This document shows positions 28,101 to 37,150 of a stretch of DNA of 64,000 bases, one piece after another. Source of the DNA: Bacteroidales bacterium (GTDB lineage Bacteria; Bacteroidota; Bacteroidia; Bacteroidales; GCA-2748055); the NCBI GenBank assembly GCA_021738565.1, contig JAIPBT010000015.1:22520-86519 (forward strand), in the 5' to 3' direction. A model generated the notes under the pieces. It was given only the letters and a program-made list of their open reading frames with translations. It searched no databases and was not told where the DNA came from. Positions within the stretch are counted from its first letter, which is position 1; each line of letters opens with the position of its first letter. The translations under genes were made by a program, and so were the position numbers.

Positions 28101-29603
28101 CATTTCACCGCACCCGTTGCTTTTTTTAACTACACCTCGAATGTTCTGAATGCTGAAAAGGTAGCTTTCCTCGAGATTGGAGATGCCTATATTATCCCCG
28201 ACAATGGGTATGTTGAAGTGACGGAAAAGGCGGAGATCACACCGCTTAAGCAGGCCAAAATACTTATGGATACAGACGTGCGTTATCATTTTATGTATGA
28301 TGCCAATCTTGTTGTTGATTCCAGGATTCACTACAGGGGAGGTGCCTCATATGATTATTATGATGAATTAGAAAACAGATATACCATCCGGTTTTCGCAC
28401 GTTGAAGTGGATACTTCTGTACATAGTTTTGGTGAAGGAGAAATTCTGCCGGAGGATAATTTCAGACTCAGCCCATACTTTGATTACCAGGGACAAGTCA
28501 GCATGCATGCAATGGATTCACTGCTTACTTTTGCGGGAGGGGTAAAATTAAATCATGGATGTGAACTCTGGAGTGAACAATGGCTTAAGTTTGAGGCTGC
28601 CATTAACCCGGACAGTGTTATTATACCACTGGAAAGCAGGATGCAAAACCTGGACCTGAACAATATTTATGCAGGAACTTTGAAGGCACGGGACTCTATC
28701 CACATCTATCCAACTTTTATTAGCGGAAGGAAAGCTTATTTTGACAGGAACCTAACCTATTCAGGTGGTTACCTCTATTATGATAAAGTGGAGCGTTTAT
28801 ATGAAATTGCTGACAGTTCCAAACTGTCTGACATGTCAGAAAAGGGGAATTACCTTGCCCTTTACACTGATTCCTGCCTGCTTTACTCAGAAGGAAAACT
28901 TGATCTGCAGTTGGATTATGGACGTGTTTCTCTTACAACCGTTGGGGAGGCTAGTCATGATATTTTCAACAACAGTCTTGACATGAAAACGATCCTTGGG
29001 ATGGATTTTCATTTTAGTTCCAGGGCTCTTGAAATATTTGGAAATGAAATTGACAGCTTACCGGATCTTGACCCGACAGATCTTACCAGTGATTTTTATA
29101 CGCTGGGAATAAGAAACATTACAGGGGACAGGGGGCAATCAGCCATATTGGAAAATGAGATAGGACTATACGGCAATTACCTGAAAATTCCAGACAGCCT
29201 GAAATTTACCATCATGTTTAATGAGGTGGACCTGAAATGGAACCAGGAAACCCGTTCTTACAGGTGCAATGGTGAGGTCGGTATTGGATTGATTGGTGAT
29301 ATTCAGGTAAATAAGAAAGTAAATGCCTATATGGAATTCGTTGAACGCGGCTCAGGTGATGTTTTTGACATATATTTGATGGTCGATCAGAGTACATGGT
29401 ATTATTTTGCTTACAGTCCAGGTGGATTGCAGGTACTTTCTTCAAACAGGGATTTTAATTCAGTGATATTTGATGAACCAGACAGGGACCGAAAGTTAAA
29501 AGCCAGGGGCAGGCAGTCTTCCTATATTTATTCGCTTGCATCACAACGGCGGTTGAACCTGTTCCGGGAAAGGTTCCTGATGAATGCTAAGGGACAGGAC
29601 TAA
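25134..29603 (+). CDS. Very large exported protein of unknown function
   Basis: I do not recognise a family. The 1489-residue protein has a signal peptide (MKKLLIIFILFICWSVSKAQ, residues 1-20) and no other clear membrane helix. The mature chain starts with a helical region (residues about 20-180), then becomes rich in beta-strand-like segments with many aromatic and Asp residues, resembling filament or outer-membrane-associated scaffold proteins. No catalytic motif, no Cys-rich repeat and no type IX sorting domain at the C-terminus (it ends RRLNLFRERFLMNAKGQD) were found. It stands alone and converges with the phosphoesterase gene, overlapping its stop by 4 bases. A periplasmic or surface location is inferred. 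Confidence 0.75.
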   Translation: MKKLLIIFILFICWSVSKAQYVTEFSQDTTLFLDELTTLFGNSLMDDEEPYLEGFAETWTFIEEHHREEIMMIAELMRQRSCRPRPQYIMYIKILEEFFREKKALDQFDDWLQGYKSFMEDENTLLKQINGVNNTVFDLLHENLIYRSVGVVWRLGEPNFNFSYDEKLLINIANTSISGISGDDSIVINNVNGYVDPVNQHFYGEQGIVFWERAGLPPEIIYAVLNEFDFQLKRTEYHADSVKFYNYNLFDEPALGRLQDRITQIRKPELAQYPKFNTYQSSFQLRDIVPGINYRGAIAMRGAKLAGTSAEDRLAQLNIFFEDTLRMKVQSDAFIFSTNSILSQNAEVSIYIADDSIYHPELIFNFSIDGHILRLMQSRNYNSQGPYTDSYHRVDMNFDELNWNIEEPLIRMQAALGTALGNSLFESFDFFNYQYYESLQGMDFQNPLMQLRYYSNLLGTETFSAENYADHIRYEAYMVKQQLMQLSKMGFIYFDLESDLVTLRPKLYDYIDASQMKRDYDIIRFVSRTETGSENAMLDLRNYDLTIRGIPAIFLSDSQNVRLVPTENTITMKRNRNFQFDGVINAGLFTFHGKNFFFDYDNFLLNLQKIDSLSISTATGRRTSYGDPVTAVLENRIVDLTGELLIDAPFNKSGASDFPEYPIFTSRENSYIYFDEKSIQDGVYERDRFYFELFPFTIDSLDNFRREAMKLDGTFVSAGILPDIEMEMSLRPDNSLGFLMTTEPEGISIFGGKGTFYNGIEMSNAGLRGFGSFDYLASTTWSDNFLFHPDSLMAVSRRFLSREKQREVSTPYVEASIADVRYYPYDDKMNINRIDSLFRMYDDEIKFGGNLTLRPLGITGAGGLSFDDARFSSQVFDFRAKEILADSSGARLRKDIISAFSFVTNDIKLDIDLIKREGDFTARENYTLIEFPSNLYETRLDEIKWDMERDEVVLRQRNPLPEMAIDIGIDSLKTTGPSYISVHPKQDSLHFTAPVAFFNYTSNVLNAEKVAFLEIGDAYIIPDNGYVEVTEKAEITPLKQAKILMDTDVRYHFMYDANLVVDSRIHYRGGASYDYYDELENRYTIRFSHVEVDTSVHSFGEGEILPEDNFRLSPYFDYQGQVSMHAMDSLLTFAGGVKLNHGCELWSEQWLKFEAAINPDSVIIPLESRMQNLDLNNIYAGTLKARDSIHIYPTFISGRKAYFDRNLTYSGGYLYYDKVERLYEIADSSKLSDMSEKGNYLALYTDSCLLYSEGKLDLQLDYGRVSLTTVGEASHDIFNNSLDMKTILGMDFHFSSRALEIFGNEIDSLPDLDPTDLTSDFYTLGIRNITGDRGQSAILENEIGLYGNYLKIPDSLKFTIMFNEVDLKWNQETRSYRCNGEVGIGLIGDIQVNKKVNAYMEFVERGSGDVFDIYLMVDQSTWYYFAYSPGGLQVLSSNRDFNSVIFDEPDRDRKLKARGRQSSYIYSLASQRRLNLFRERFLMNAKGQD

Positions 29604-30100
29604 ACTGCCGATCTGTATCCGAGTTCGATGATGTCCAGATCTGTAATCTTTCTCTCTTTGATAGCGAACCTGACAGCGGTTCTGACCTTGTGTAACCCGT
29701 GTTTTCCAGCTGCACCAGGGTTGATATGCAAAAGTCGCAGATCCGGATCCCGTAAAACTTTTAGTATATGGGAATGACCGGAGATAAAAAGGTCCGGCGG
29801 ATCAGCGATAATGTGATCTTTAATTTTCCGCTCATAATAGCCTGGATATCCTCCAATATGTGTCATCCAGATATCAACGCCTGAACGTTCCAATCTTTCA
29901 TGCTCCTTTAGCTGGATGCGGATATCAGAACCATCAATATTACCATAGACTGCAACAATGGGTTTGAAATCCCGGAGTTGCCGGTAAATTTCAAAATCTC
30001 CGATGTCCCCTGCATGCCATATCTCATCACAATCCTTAAAGAAGCCAAATATTTTTTTATCCAGGTAACCGTGCGTATCTGATAAAACTCCTATTTTCAT
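29600..30100 (-). CDS. YfcE/MJ0936-type metallophosphoesterase
   Basis: From the ATG at 30100 this is a 166-residue calcineurin-like phosphodiesterase of the YfcE/MJ0936 family. All metal-binding motifs are in order: GVLSDTHG at 4-11, AGDIGD at about 32-37, VYGNIDG near 54-60, a His in MTHIGGYPG, and SGHSHI near 110-115. Family members hydrolyse artificial phosphodiesters in vitro and their natural substrate is unknown. The longer frame to 30157 overlaps the divergent rsmE start and is less likely. The stop overlaps the end of the 1489-residue gene. Confidence 0.88.
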   Translation of the reverse strand: MKIGVLSDTHGYLDKKIFGFFKDCDEIWHAGDIGDFEIYRQLRDFKPIVAVYGNIDGSDIRIQLKEHERLERSGVDIWMTHIGGYPGYYERKIKDHIIADPPDLFISGHSHILKVLRDPDLRLLHINPGAAGKHGLHKVRTAVRFAIKERKITDLDIIELGYRSAV

Positions 30101-30155
30101 TGTCTCTGGATTGATTAAATTTGAATTTAGTATTTTTGATCTATATGGCAATGAC

Positions 30156-30857
30156 ATGAACGTTTTTTACTTTCCTGAAATCCGAGAAGGAAAAGTTTTT
30201 CTGGGCCCTGGAGAATCGCATCATTGTATCAAGGTTCTCAGGTATGATAAAGGTGATATGTTGAGAATTATCGATGGCTATGGCGGTTATTACACTGCAC
30301 GCATTGTGGATGATAATCCAAAAGCTGTCGGTATCAATATCATCGAGCGCCACATGGAATACCAACGTTTGCCTTATGATTTACACATTGCCATCGCTCC
30401 CACAAAAAGCAAAGATCGATTTGAATGGTTCATAGAAAAGGCTGTTGAAATTGGGGTATCCGGCATACATCCTATCCTTTGCGACCGTTCAGAGAGAAGA
30501 ACGGTCAGGATGGACAGACTGGAAAATATTGTTGTTTCAGCAATGAAACAATCGGTAAAGGCCTACAAACCTGAAATTTTCTCCCCGTTGACTTATAAGG
30601 AATGGATTGAAAAGCCCAGAAAAGGCAAAAAATATATAGCGCATTGTAATACCGGTGACAAACAGAACATCTGGGAAACAGGCCATTCAACAGCTTATCA
30701 TATCATGATTGGTCCAGAGGGAGACTTCACCCCGGAAGAAGTAGAGCATGCAGCGGACCATGGCTATGAATCTTTATCTCTTGGTGATTTCAGGCTCCGA
30801 ACTGAAACTGCTGCAATAGTAGCCTGTACAACAATATATTACAATCATAAACAGTAG
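30156..30857 (+). CDS. rsmE: 16S rRNA m3U1498 methyltransferase
   Basis: RsmE methylates N3 of U1498 in helix 44 of 16S rRNA. The 233-residue protein has an N-terminal PUA-like domain (ESHHCIKVLRYDKGD) and the SPOUT knot with IGPEGDFTPEEVEHA and the C-terminal SLGDFRLRTETAAIVA that binds SAM. The region IAPTKSKDRFEWFIEKAVEIGVSGIHPI is also diagnostic. I start at the ATG at 30156; the frame from 30111 overlaps the promoter region of the divergent phosphoesterase. Confidence 0.93.
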   Translation: MNVFYFPEIREGKVFLGPGESHHCIKVLRYDKGDMLRIIDGYGGYYTARIVDDNPKAVGINIIERHMEYQRLPYDLHIAIAPTKSKDRFEWFIEKAVEIGVSGIHPILCDRSERRTVRMDRLENIVVSAMKQSVKAYKPEIFSPLTYKEWIEKPRKGKKYIAHCNTGDKQNIWETGHSTAYHIMIGPEGDFTPEEVEHAADHGYESLSLGDFRLRTETAAIVACTTIYYNHKQ

Positions 30858-30939
30858 GTGTGAAGCAAGCATTTCATTCCACTCTGAAACATTGCGTCCC
30901 GGCAATTTGGAAAGATTTTTAACTGTCTAAAATGGACCG

Positions 30940-31119
30940 TTACTTCAAATATTCCAATGTATTCATTACAATATCTTCCCCGGGATCAATTGCTATTATA
31001 TCCAACAGGGAAAGCAAGTGCTCGTCTTGTAATGATGTTTGATATGGTTGTGAAAGTATTATATCCGAGGGATTATTAAAATCATCCAACAGATAAATGA
31101 GCGTAGAAGTTTTCACCAT
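30940..31119 (-). CDS. Possible small protein downstream of the ECF sigma factor
   Basis: A 59-residue ATG-started frame (one with TTG would start at 31125) encoding MVKTSTLIYLLDDFNNPSD followed by a Leu/Ile/Asp-rich stretch and ending NTLEYLK. It is acidic, has no membrane helix or signal, and shows no similarity I know. It lies on the same strand 69 bases behind the sigma factor stop, with a large hairpin between them. Small genes after ECF sigma factors can be regulators, but without homologues this may be a chance frame. Confidence 0.35.
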   Translation of the reverse strand: MVKTSTLIYLLDDFNNPSDIILSQPYQTSLQDEHLLSLLDIIAIDPGEDIVMNTLEYLK

Positions 31120-31124
31120 AGGCA

Positions 31125-31167
31125 ACTGGTTTACGTTTTCAAACTGAAAACGCAGATGTTAACCAGT
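31125..31167. repeat. Long imperfect hairpin between sigma factor and small ORF
   Basis: ACTGGTT at 31125-31131 pairs with AACCAGT at 31161-31167, and CGTTTTC at 31134-31140 pairs with GAAAACG at 31146-31152, with a loop of five bases. On the minus strand no T-tract follows, so it is not a standard terminator; it may be a processing or stability element. Confidence 0.5.
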
Positions 31168-31188
31168 ATATTGTGATGATAAGAAACT

Positions 31189-31779
31189 TTATGATTTTGT
31201 GAGGATAAGATTATTTTCCGTGATCATTTTACGCAGGTTGATCAATGCATACCTCATCCTTCCAAGCGCTGTATTTATACTGACACCGGTATGGTCAGCA
31301 ATTTCCTTAAAGCTTAATTCTCCAAAATGCCTTAGCAAAACCACTTCTCTCTGGTCATCTGGCAACTCATTGATCAGTTTTCTTATATCCCGCCTGATCT
31401 GATCATTTACCATCAATTGCTCGATATTGTCATCTGCGTACCTTTTGCTGTTGAAAAGATCCATTTCAGAATCATCATTGGAAATCGCATTCAGTTGTTT
31501 TTCCTTTCTGTAATGATCTATGATCAGGTTATGTGCAATTCTGATCACCCATGAAAGAAACCTTCCGTTGTCACGGTATTTACCTGCACGGAGTGACTTG
31601 ATCACTTTAATGAAAGTTTCCTGGAACAGATCCTCTGCCAGCGCGTGATTCTTTACTGTAAGATAAATATATGTATACACTTTTGTTCTGTGGCGGTTGA
31701 TCAATGATTCTATGCTGTTTTCATCGCCTTTCAGGAACGCATGTACCAATTCCTGGTCATTCAGTTTTATTGTTTTCAA
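31189..31779 (-). CDS. ECF-type RNA polymerase sigma factor
   Basis: The 196-residue protein is a group 4 sigma factor. Region 2 is seen in YTYIYLTVKNHALAEDLFQETFIKVIKSL (residues about 31-59) with the conserved DLFQETF, and region 4 in LPDDQREVVLLRHFGELSFKEIADHTGVSINTALGRMRYAL near 140-180. No anti-sigma factor with a membrane helix is adjacent, which suggests another mode of control, as found for many constitutive Bacteroidota ECF factors. uvrA lies divergently 147 bases away, but there is no evidence that the sigma factor controls it. Confidence 0.9.
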   Translation of the reverse strand: MKTIKLNDQELVHAFLKGDENSIESLINRHRTKVYTYIYLTVKNHALAEDLFQETFIKVIKSLRAGKYRDNGRFLSWVIRIAHNLIIDHYRKEKQLNAISNDDSEMDLFNSKRYADDNIEQLMVNDQIRRDIRKLINELPDDQREVVLLRHFGELSFKEIADHTGVSINTALGRMRYALINLRKMITENNLILTKS

Positions 31780-31884
31780 AACTCAATATGTATTGGTTCA
31801 GCGTAAAAGTGTATCGATAGGCAGTAATGTTTTTAAGTTATTTTTTTGCAAATAAGTGAAAAAATATCTTTTTACAAAATGTAT

Positions 31885-31892
31885 TACATTTG
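31885..31892 (+). promoter_or_regulatory. -7 promoter box for uvrA
   Basis: TACATTTG is a perfect TAnnTTTG box 34 bases before the uvrA ATG. The -33 region is AT-rich but lacks a TTG at the standard spacing. Confidence 0.4.
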
Positions 31893-31926
31893 TTTCTTTC
31901 CACTGTAACATAAATTAACAAATATT

Positions 31927-34731
31927 ATGCCAACTGCAGCGGACGCTGAAATCTTTATAAAAGGAGCACGTGTTCATAACCTTAAGAACATTGATCTCTC
32001 TATTTCACGTGACCTTCTTGTGGTTGTTACAGGTGTTTCTGGATCCGGAAAATCATCGCTGGCATTTGATACTTTATATGCTGAAGGGCAACGAAGGTAT
32101 GTGGAAAGTCTTTCGGCATATGCAAGGCAATTTCTTGGACGGATAGATAAGCCTGATGTCGATTACATCCATGGCATTCCTCCGGCTGTTGCGATTCAGC
32201 AAAAGGTCAACACCAGAAATCCACGGTCAACAGTCGGCACATCTACAGAGATTTACGACTATCTGAAACTGCTGTTTTCAAGGATCGGAAAAACAATCTC
32301 GCCGGTTTCAGGAAAGGAAGTCAGAAAGCACAATGTAACGGATGTAGTTGACCATATTATTAGTTTCCCTCCAGGTAAGCGAATGATAATTGCTGCTATG
32401 GTCTGTCTTCAGGCAGACAATGACCTGAAATATCAGTTGGGTATTTTGTCTCAGCAGGGAATGACCAGGGCGATCCTTGATGGAAAAATTGTTGAAGTCG
32501 ACAGGTTATTGGAGGATGATGAATTCCAAAAAAGCGGCATCGTTAAATTGGTTATTGACAGGGTGATCGCTAATAATGAACAGGAAAATATAAATCGATT
32601 GGGAGACAGTGTTGAGACCGCCTTTCAGATAGGTCATGGGCATTGCTCTATTTATGATCCGGATGAAGCCGGTCTTATCGAATTTTCCAATAGGTTTGAA
32701 ATGGACGGCTTGCAGTTTGAGGAGCCTACGGAACATCTTTTTAGCTTTAATAATCCAATTGGGGCCTGTCCGGTCTGTGAAGGATATGGTATGGTGATCG
32801 GAATTGATGAAGACCTTGTTATTCCCAATAAGGAATTGTCTGTTTATGATGATGCAATTGTATGCTGGAAGGGTGAAAAGATGAAGAAATGGAAGGAACG
32901 GATGGTTGCACATGCTGCGGAATTTCATTTTCCCGTTCATCTTCCTTACTATAAATTATCAGATGAACAGCGGAAATTATTGTGGACAGGAAACCGCTAT
33001 TTCAAGGGACTTAATAAATTCTTTGAGCACCTGGAGAATAAAAAATACAAGATACAGTACCGTGTGATGTTATCGAGATACAGGGGCAAAACAACCTGTT
33101 ATGAGTGCGGTGGGGCCCGGTTGCGCAAGGAGGCTCTGTATGTTCAGATTGCCGGCAAAACAATGCCTGAGCTTGTGAATAAATCAGTTTCAGACCTGGT
33201 TGGCTTCTTTGATAATTTCTCCGCCGATCCGCACGAAACTAAAGTATCCGAAAGGATCATCTCCGAGATCAGCTCCAGGCTTCACTTCCTTAATGATGTA
33301 GGTCTTGGTTACCTTACGTTAAACAGGCTATCGTCTACCCTGTCCGGCGGTGAAAGTCAGCGTATCAACCTGGCAACATCACTGGGAAGCAGTCTTGTGG
33401 GCTCATTATATATCCTTGATGAACCCAGCATTGGTCTGCACCCACGGGATACTGGCAGGTTGATCAATGTTTTACAGTCATTAAAAGAACTGGGAAATAC
33501 AGTCATGGTTGTGGAACACGATGAAGATATCATGCGTTCTGCTGATATGATCATTGATATGGGCCCGGAGGCAGGGCGGAATGGTGGAAACATTGTTTTT
33601 AAAGGTGACCACAAACTACTTTTGAAAGAAGGGAAAGGCCTGACAGCGGATTATCTAAACGGGAAACGTAGCATTGAGGTTCCTGCTGTGAGGCGTAAAT
33701 GGAACAACTATATTGAGATCATTGGTGCCAGGGAAAATAATCTCAAAGCAATAGATGTAAAGATCCCCCTGCATATCATGACGGTTATAGTGGGTGTAAG
33801 CGGTTCCGGAAAATCATCTCTTATCAAAAACATACTCTTTCCTGTTCTCTCGCGGAAATTAAATGGGACCGGGGAGAAACCCGGAAGACATGATCTATTT
33901 GGCGGGGATTTGCATTTGCTTGATCGGGTTGAATTCGTTGATCAGAATCCCATAGGAAAATCTTCCCGTTCGAACCCGGTAACATACCTTAAGGCATTTG
34001 ATGAAATACGTAAATTATTCAGCAATCAGAAATCAGCAAAATTGCTGGGATTTAAGGCATCTCATTTCTCATTTAACATTGATGGTGGGCGCTGTGAGGA
34101 ATGTAGGGGGGAAGGTGAAATTCTCGTTGAGATGCAGTTTATGGCCGATATTCACCTGGTTTGCGAAAGTTGCGATGGCAAAAGGTTTAAGGATGATGTT
34201 CTGAGCGTGAAATACAATGGTAAGAACATATATGATGTACTGGAGATGACAATAAATGAGGCCATTGAATTTTTCAGGTCTTTTAAAGGACATGCTGAAG
34301 AAAAAATTGTAAAGAAATTATTGCCCCTTCAGAGTGTAGGGCTGGGGTATGTAAAGCTTGGACAATCTTCAAGCACTTTGAGCGGAGGTGAGAGCCAGCG
34401 AGTAAAACTTGCCTATTTTCTCAGCAAGGAATCGGATAGTGATAAGATCATTTTCATTTTTGATGAGCCAACCACAGGATTGCATTTTCATGATATTTCG
34501 TTGCTTCTTGAAGCTTTTGATGCATTGATAAGGAAGGGCCACACTGTGCTGATCGTAGAGCACAACCTGGAGGTGATAAAAGCAGCTGATTGGCTCATTG
34601 AATTAGGACCTGAAGGTGGAGAGGCTGGTGGAAACGTTGTTTTTACCGGCAAGCCCGAGGATATTTTAGAAGAGAAAAAATCCCCCACACGTATATACCT
34701 CAAGGAAAAGCTTAAAAACCTGGAATCATAA
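31927..34731 (+). CDS. uvrA: Excinuclease ABC subunit A
   Basis: UvrA is the damage-sensing ATPase of nucleotide excision repair. The 934-residue chain has two ABC modules: Walker [10 protein letters not shown] at 36-44 and again at 623-631, each with an ABC signature ([14 protein letters not shown] and [14 protein letters not shown]) and Walker B ([13 protein letters not shown] and [12 protein letters not shown]). Zinc-binding cysteines occur as CPVCEGYG with CYECGG in the first module and CEECRGEGE with CESCDG in the second. Length and order are normal. The stop faces a convergent gene with 4 bases between. Confidence 0.97.
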   Translation: MPTAADAEIFIKGARVHNLKNIDLSISRDLLVVVTGVSGSGKSSLAFDTLYAEGQRRYVESLSAYARQFLGRIDKPDVDYIHGIPPAVAIQQKVNTRNPRSTVGTSTEIYDYLKLLFSRIGKTISPVSGKEVRKHNVTDVVDHIISFPPGKRMIIAAMVCLQADNDLKYQLGILSQQGMTRAILDGKIVEVDRLLEDDEFQKSGIVKLVIDRVIANNEQENINRLGDSVETAFQIGHGHCSIYDPDEAGLIEFSNRFEMDGLQFEEPTEHLFSFNNPIGACPVCEGYGMVIGIDEDLVIPNKELSVYDDAIVCWKGEKMKKWKERMVAHAAEFHFPVHLPYYKLSDEQRKLLWTGNRYFKGLNKFFEHLENKKYKIQYRVMLSRYRGKTTCYECGGARLRKEALYVQIAGKTMPELVNKSVSDLVGFFDNFSADPHETKVSERIISEISSRLHFLNDVGLGYLTLNRLSSTLSGGESQRINLATSLGSSLVGSLYILDEPSIGLHPRDTGRLINVLQSLKELGNTVMVVEHDEDIMRSADMIIDMGPEAGRNGGNIVFKGDHKLLLKEGKGLTADYLNGKRSIEVPAVRRKWNNYIEIIGARENNLKAIDVKIPLHIMTVIVGVSGSGKSSLIKNILFPVLSRKLNGTGEKPGRHDLFGGDLHLLDRVEFVDQNPIGKSSRSNPVTYLKAFDEIRKLFSNQKSAKLLGFKASHFSFNIDGGRCEECRGEGEILVEMQFMADIHLVCESCDGKRFKDDVLSVKYNGKNIYDVLEMTINEAIEFFRSFKGHAEEKIVKKLLPLQSVGLGYVKLGQSSSTLSGGESQRVKLAYFLSKESDSDKIIFIFDEPTTGLHFHDISLLLEAFDALIRKGHTVLIVEHNLEVIKAADWLIELGPEGGEAGGNVVFTGKPEDILEEKKSPTRIYLKEKLKNLES

Positions 34732-34735
34732 TTTT

Positions 34736-35176
34736 TTATTCGTCTTTAAAACCAAACATGATCGCTACACATCCTTCTTTAGGTTCTTCCATATTGTTCT
34801 CGGGAGATGGTACTTTGACCACAATTTTTAATTGCTGGCTTGATTCCAGTTTGAAATCCCATTTCCACTCGTAATTCTCGTATTTGTTGTTATAAAGTAC
34901 CTTATTGTTGTTATCCATAATTCTGAATTCGACATCATTGAGATTCCCTGCACCACATACGCCAATCCTGTAATCTGTGTTTGAATAGAATGTTTTGTAC
35001 AATTCTGCTTCCTCTCCCTCAATCAACAGTGCAGCATGATAGTTTCCATCATGCTGGTAGGGTTTCAATCCTACTTTACATACTTTTTTTGCAAACTGTT
35101 TGCACTGTGCCTGCAAAGAACCAGGTAACGCAATTAAAAGACCAGCAATGGCTATAAAGAGTAGACCTTTTCTCAT
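34736..35176 (-). CDS. Small secreted protein of unknown function
   Basis: The 146-residue product has a signal peptide (MRKGLLFIAIAGLLIALPGSLQAQ) and a mature domain with Cys residues at CKQFAKKVC, GVCGAG and EGCVAIMFGF. The segment YRIGVCGAGNLNDVEFRIMD followed by KVPSPENNMEEPKEGCV suggests a compact beta-sandwich, similar to small periplasmic proteins in this phylum, but I know no named family. It lies 13 bases behind the lipoprotein gene and is probably co-transcribed with it. Confidence 0.7.
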   Translation of the reverse strand: MRKGLLFIAIAGLLIALPGSLQAQCKQFAKKVCKVGLKPYQHDGNYHAALLIEGEEAELYKTFYSNTDYRIGVCGAGNLNDVEFRIMDNNNKVLYNNKYENYEWKWDFKLESSQQLKIVVKVPSPENNMEEPKEGCVAIMFGFKDE

Positions 35177-35189
35177 AATGATTTATTAT

Positions 35190-36134
35190 TTAGGATATAT
35201 AGCTGTTTCTAAGATCCTGTACTTTTGCTACAAGTTCATCAAATATACTCTGTGTTAAATTGTGGGATGAATCTGATTTCAGCGTTGTGACCTTGGTTTC
35301 GGGATCTGTCACTGCAGTGTTTTCTCCCTGGGTTATTTCAATTTTATCGAATGTAAGCTTCAAAACTTTAATGTCCTCAAGAATTGCCATGGCATTTGGA
35401 TCTTCCTGGGCTTCATTCAGTAAATTGATTATGAAATCAATTGAAAATTTTTGATCCACAATTCGTTCAACGATCATATTGCTTTCAATGGATTGTTTTT
35501 CTGCAAGCTGGGTAGCAATGTACAGACCTTCCACCCATCCCCCTACGAGGATAATTGTTGCAGTGCTTTCCAATCCTTGTTCCTGCAGGTAGGAGCTGGA
35601 ATTCAGGAGTGTTTGTGAAATGATATCGATAATAATATCCCTGTTGTTTATGTTATCTTCGAGTCGCTGCATCGTACTTTCATCGATTACATTCATTATG
35701 TTCAGTCCATCTGCCAGTTTTTTTGCAACGTCAATGTAATTAAGGGTCACCTGTGTCTGGTCAAAAAGGCTGGCATAACTCATATCCGTTGAGTAGATTC
35801 CCAGGTTGAGGGCCATGCTCAGATTTGTAATGTATTTTGTATGGTTCGAAGTAGGGTTCAGCAAATCTTCATTGTAAGTTGCCCCTGCACTTTGCAGTAT
35901 CTTTGCAGTTTCGATGGGAGATGGCAGCGAATAAAAAATTCGTTTGACAGTTTGAAATTTCTCCTGTGCATCTTCATCAGTTGCGGAAACAAATTCCTCT
36001 GCTGTGTCAGAATCACCTTTATCTTTTTTATTGGCAGAATTACAGCTGACCATGGATAGTGAAATGAAAAGAGACAGAAGAATCAGAACTTTACCGGAAT
36101 CTAACAGATTGGTTCTCATAAGCGATGGTTTCAT
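35190..36134 (-). CDS. Predicted lipoprotein, helical, unknown function
   Basis: From the ATG at 36134 the protein is 314 residues with a lipoprotein signal ending SMVSCNSANK, so Cys acylation is expected. The mature part is acidic and helical (e.g. AQEKFQTVKRIFYSLPSPIETAKILQSAG and LEDNINNRDIIIDIISQTLLNSSSYL). No catalytic motif is visible. A second ATG at 36119 is possible. A promoter with -7 box TAATTTTA and TTG 18 bases upstream lies at 36162-36190. It probably forms a two-gene operon with the next small secreted protein. Confidence 0.75.
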   Translation of the reverse strand: MKPSLMRTNLLDSGKVLILLSLFISLSMVSCNSANKKDKGDSDTAEEFVSATDEDAQEKFQTVKRIFYSLPSPIETAKILQSAGATYNEDLLNPTSNHTKYITNLSMALNLGIYSTDMSYASLFDQTQVTLNYIDVAKKLADGLNIMNVIDESTMQRLEDNINNRDIIIDIISQTLLNSSSYLQEQGLESTATIILVGGWVEGLYIATQLAEKQSIESNMIVERIVDQKFSIDFIINLLNEAQEDPNAMAILEDIKVLKLTFDKIEITQGENTAVTDPETKVTTLKSDSSHNLTQSIFDELVAKVQDLRNSYIS

Positions 36135-36161
36135 GTTTCTGATCAATACTTCTTGGTGAAG

Positions 36162-36190
36162 TAAAATTAACAATTATTTTTTAATTTCAA
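36162..36190 (-). promoter_or_regulatory. Bacteroidota-type promoter for the lipoprotein operon
   Basis: On the minus strand TTG (36190-36188) is followed after 18 bases by TAATTTTA (36169-36162), one mismatch from TAnnTTTG. It lies 28 bases upstream of the chosen start. Confidence 0.5.
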
Positions 36191-36316
36191 AAAGTCGTAT
36201 ACCATGTCAGAACCCCAATATTTTCAATGGTTTCCGATCATATGGTTATTGTATTAAGACAAGGTATATGAAACGGTCCTGCCAGGTGGACATTCCAAAT
36301 ATAAACAGAAAGGCAG

Positions 36317-36339
36317 AAAAAAATCACAGGTCCCCTGTG
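36317..36339 (-). terminator. Intrinsic terminator after the YwqK-like gene
   Basis: On the minus strand the stem CACAGG-GGA-CCTGTG (36339-36325) is followed by A and a seven-base T-tract (36323-36317). It lies about 44 bases beyond the stop of the YwqK-like gene. Confidence 0.7.
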
Positions 36340-36357
36340 GTTTCTCAAAGACACTGC

Positions 36358-36376
36358 ACTTTATTGACAAGCACTA
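36358..36376 (-). repeat. Lone terminal repeat of the 152-base element family
   Basis: The reverse complement of these 19 bases, TAGTGCTTGTCAATAAAGT, is identical to the left end of the element at 45042. The partner end is not recognisable nearby, so this is a solo end or a decayed copy between the YwqK-like gene and its terminator. Confidence 0.6.
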
Positions 36377-36382
36377 ATTATT

Positions 36383-36817
36383 CTAATAGTTTTTTTCAGA
36401 AACCAGTTTTCCGGATTCATCCCAGGACCTCCATTTTCCTGACCTTTTTCCATTTTCATAATAGAGTTCGTAACGTTTTGTTCCGTTAGAGTCCCAAATC
36501 ACCCATATGCCGTGTTTCTGATTGTCTTTATAGTTAGCGATGGCGACAAGGTTCTTGTTTTCATCGTATTCGAGCCATGTTCCATCCATCAAGCCGTTTT
36601 TGAAGGTGCGTACTTCCTTTAACTGGCCGTCTTTTGCAATAAGCTTATAGATCCCATCCAGTTCGTTTGCATTCATATTTTGGAACTGACTGGCCATGAG
36701 GGTCTGCTCTGGTTTCCCATCATTTATATGATTGCTGGCAAGTATTTCATCTGGCTGCTGCTGTGCAAACAGTAAACTGCCAGACAGCAATATTGTTATG
36801 ACAATTAAATGTTTCAT
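36383..36817 (-). CDS. Exported YwqK/MORN-like repeat protein
   Basis: The 144-residue protein has a signal peptide (MKHLIVITILLSGSLLFAQQ) and three MORN-like units of the YwqK type: VRTFKNGLMDGTWLEYDENK, IANYKDNQKHGIWVIWDSNG and YELYYENGKRSGKWRSWDESG. Database entries often call such proteins antitoxins after YwqK, but this one is exported and alone, so a toxin-antitoxin role is not supported. It is more likely a periplasmic or surface beta-hairpin protein of unknown role. An intrinsic terminator follows at 36317-36339. Confidence 0.8.
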   Translation of the reverse strand: MKHLIVITILLSGSLLFAQQQPDEILASNHINDGKPEQTLMASQFQNMNANELDGIYKLIAKDGQLKEVRTFKNGLMDGTWLEYDENKNLVAIANYKDNQKHGIWVIWDSNGTKRYELYYENGKRSGKWRSWDESGKLVSEKNY

Positions 36818-37150
36818 GATCCTGCGCTTTAATTACTTAATCTGTCTCTTTCAACTCTTAATACAAAGTTAATAAATAATTAACATGCAGAATGAAAATC
36901 AATTATAAAAACCCTTAATATTATTATAATACATTGAATATCAAATTATTAAAAACTTAACATTAAATTAACATCGAAGTGTATAATGTTAAAAAAGGCC
37001 ATCGGTCAACAGGTGCTGGTATTTTGAATGGAGTTTGGGGGGCCATCCGGTCATGTATTGAGAAAAAGCACTCAATATCTTCTTGTTGAGCTTATAATGC
37101 TCTGTTTAAACGGAAAATGGTGCAGCAATATTTTATCCAGTGCAATCCGT
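36818..37150. other. Non-coding AT-rich gap, 333 bases
   Basis: No plausible coding frame or RNA gene is evident. A loosely repeated motif GGCCATCGGTC (37008) and GGCCATCCGGTC (37041) is present, and CTCAA with TTGAG can form a weak hairpin near 37071-37090. The left half is very AT-rich and probably holds the promoter of the YwqK-like gene. Confidence 0.4.

Noticed and set aside
36383..36817. Toxin-antitoxin pair suggested by YwqK-type similarity
   Set aside because: The protein is exported and has no partner toxin gene beside it.
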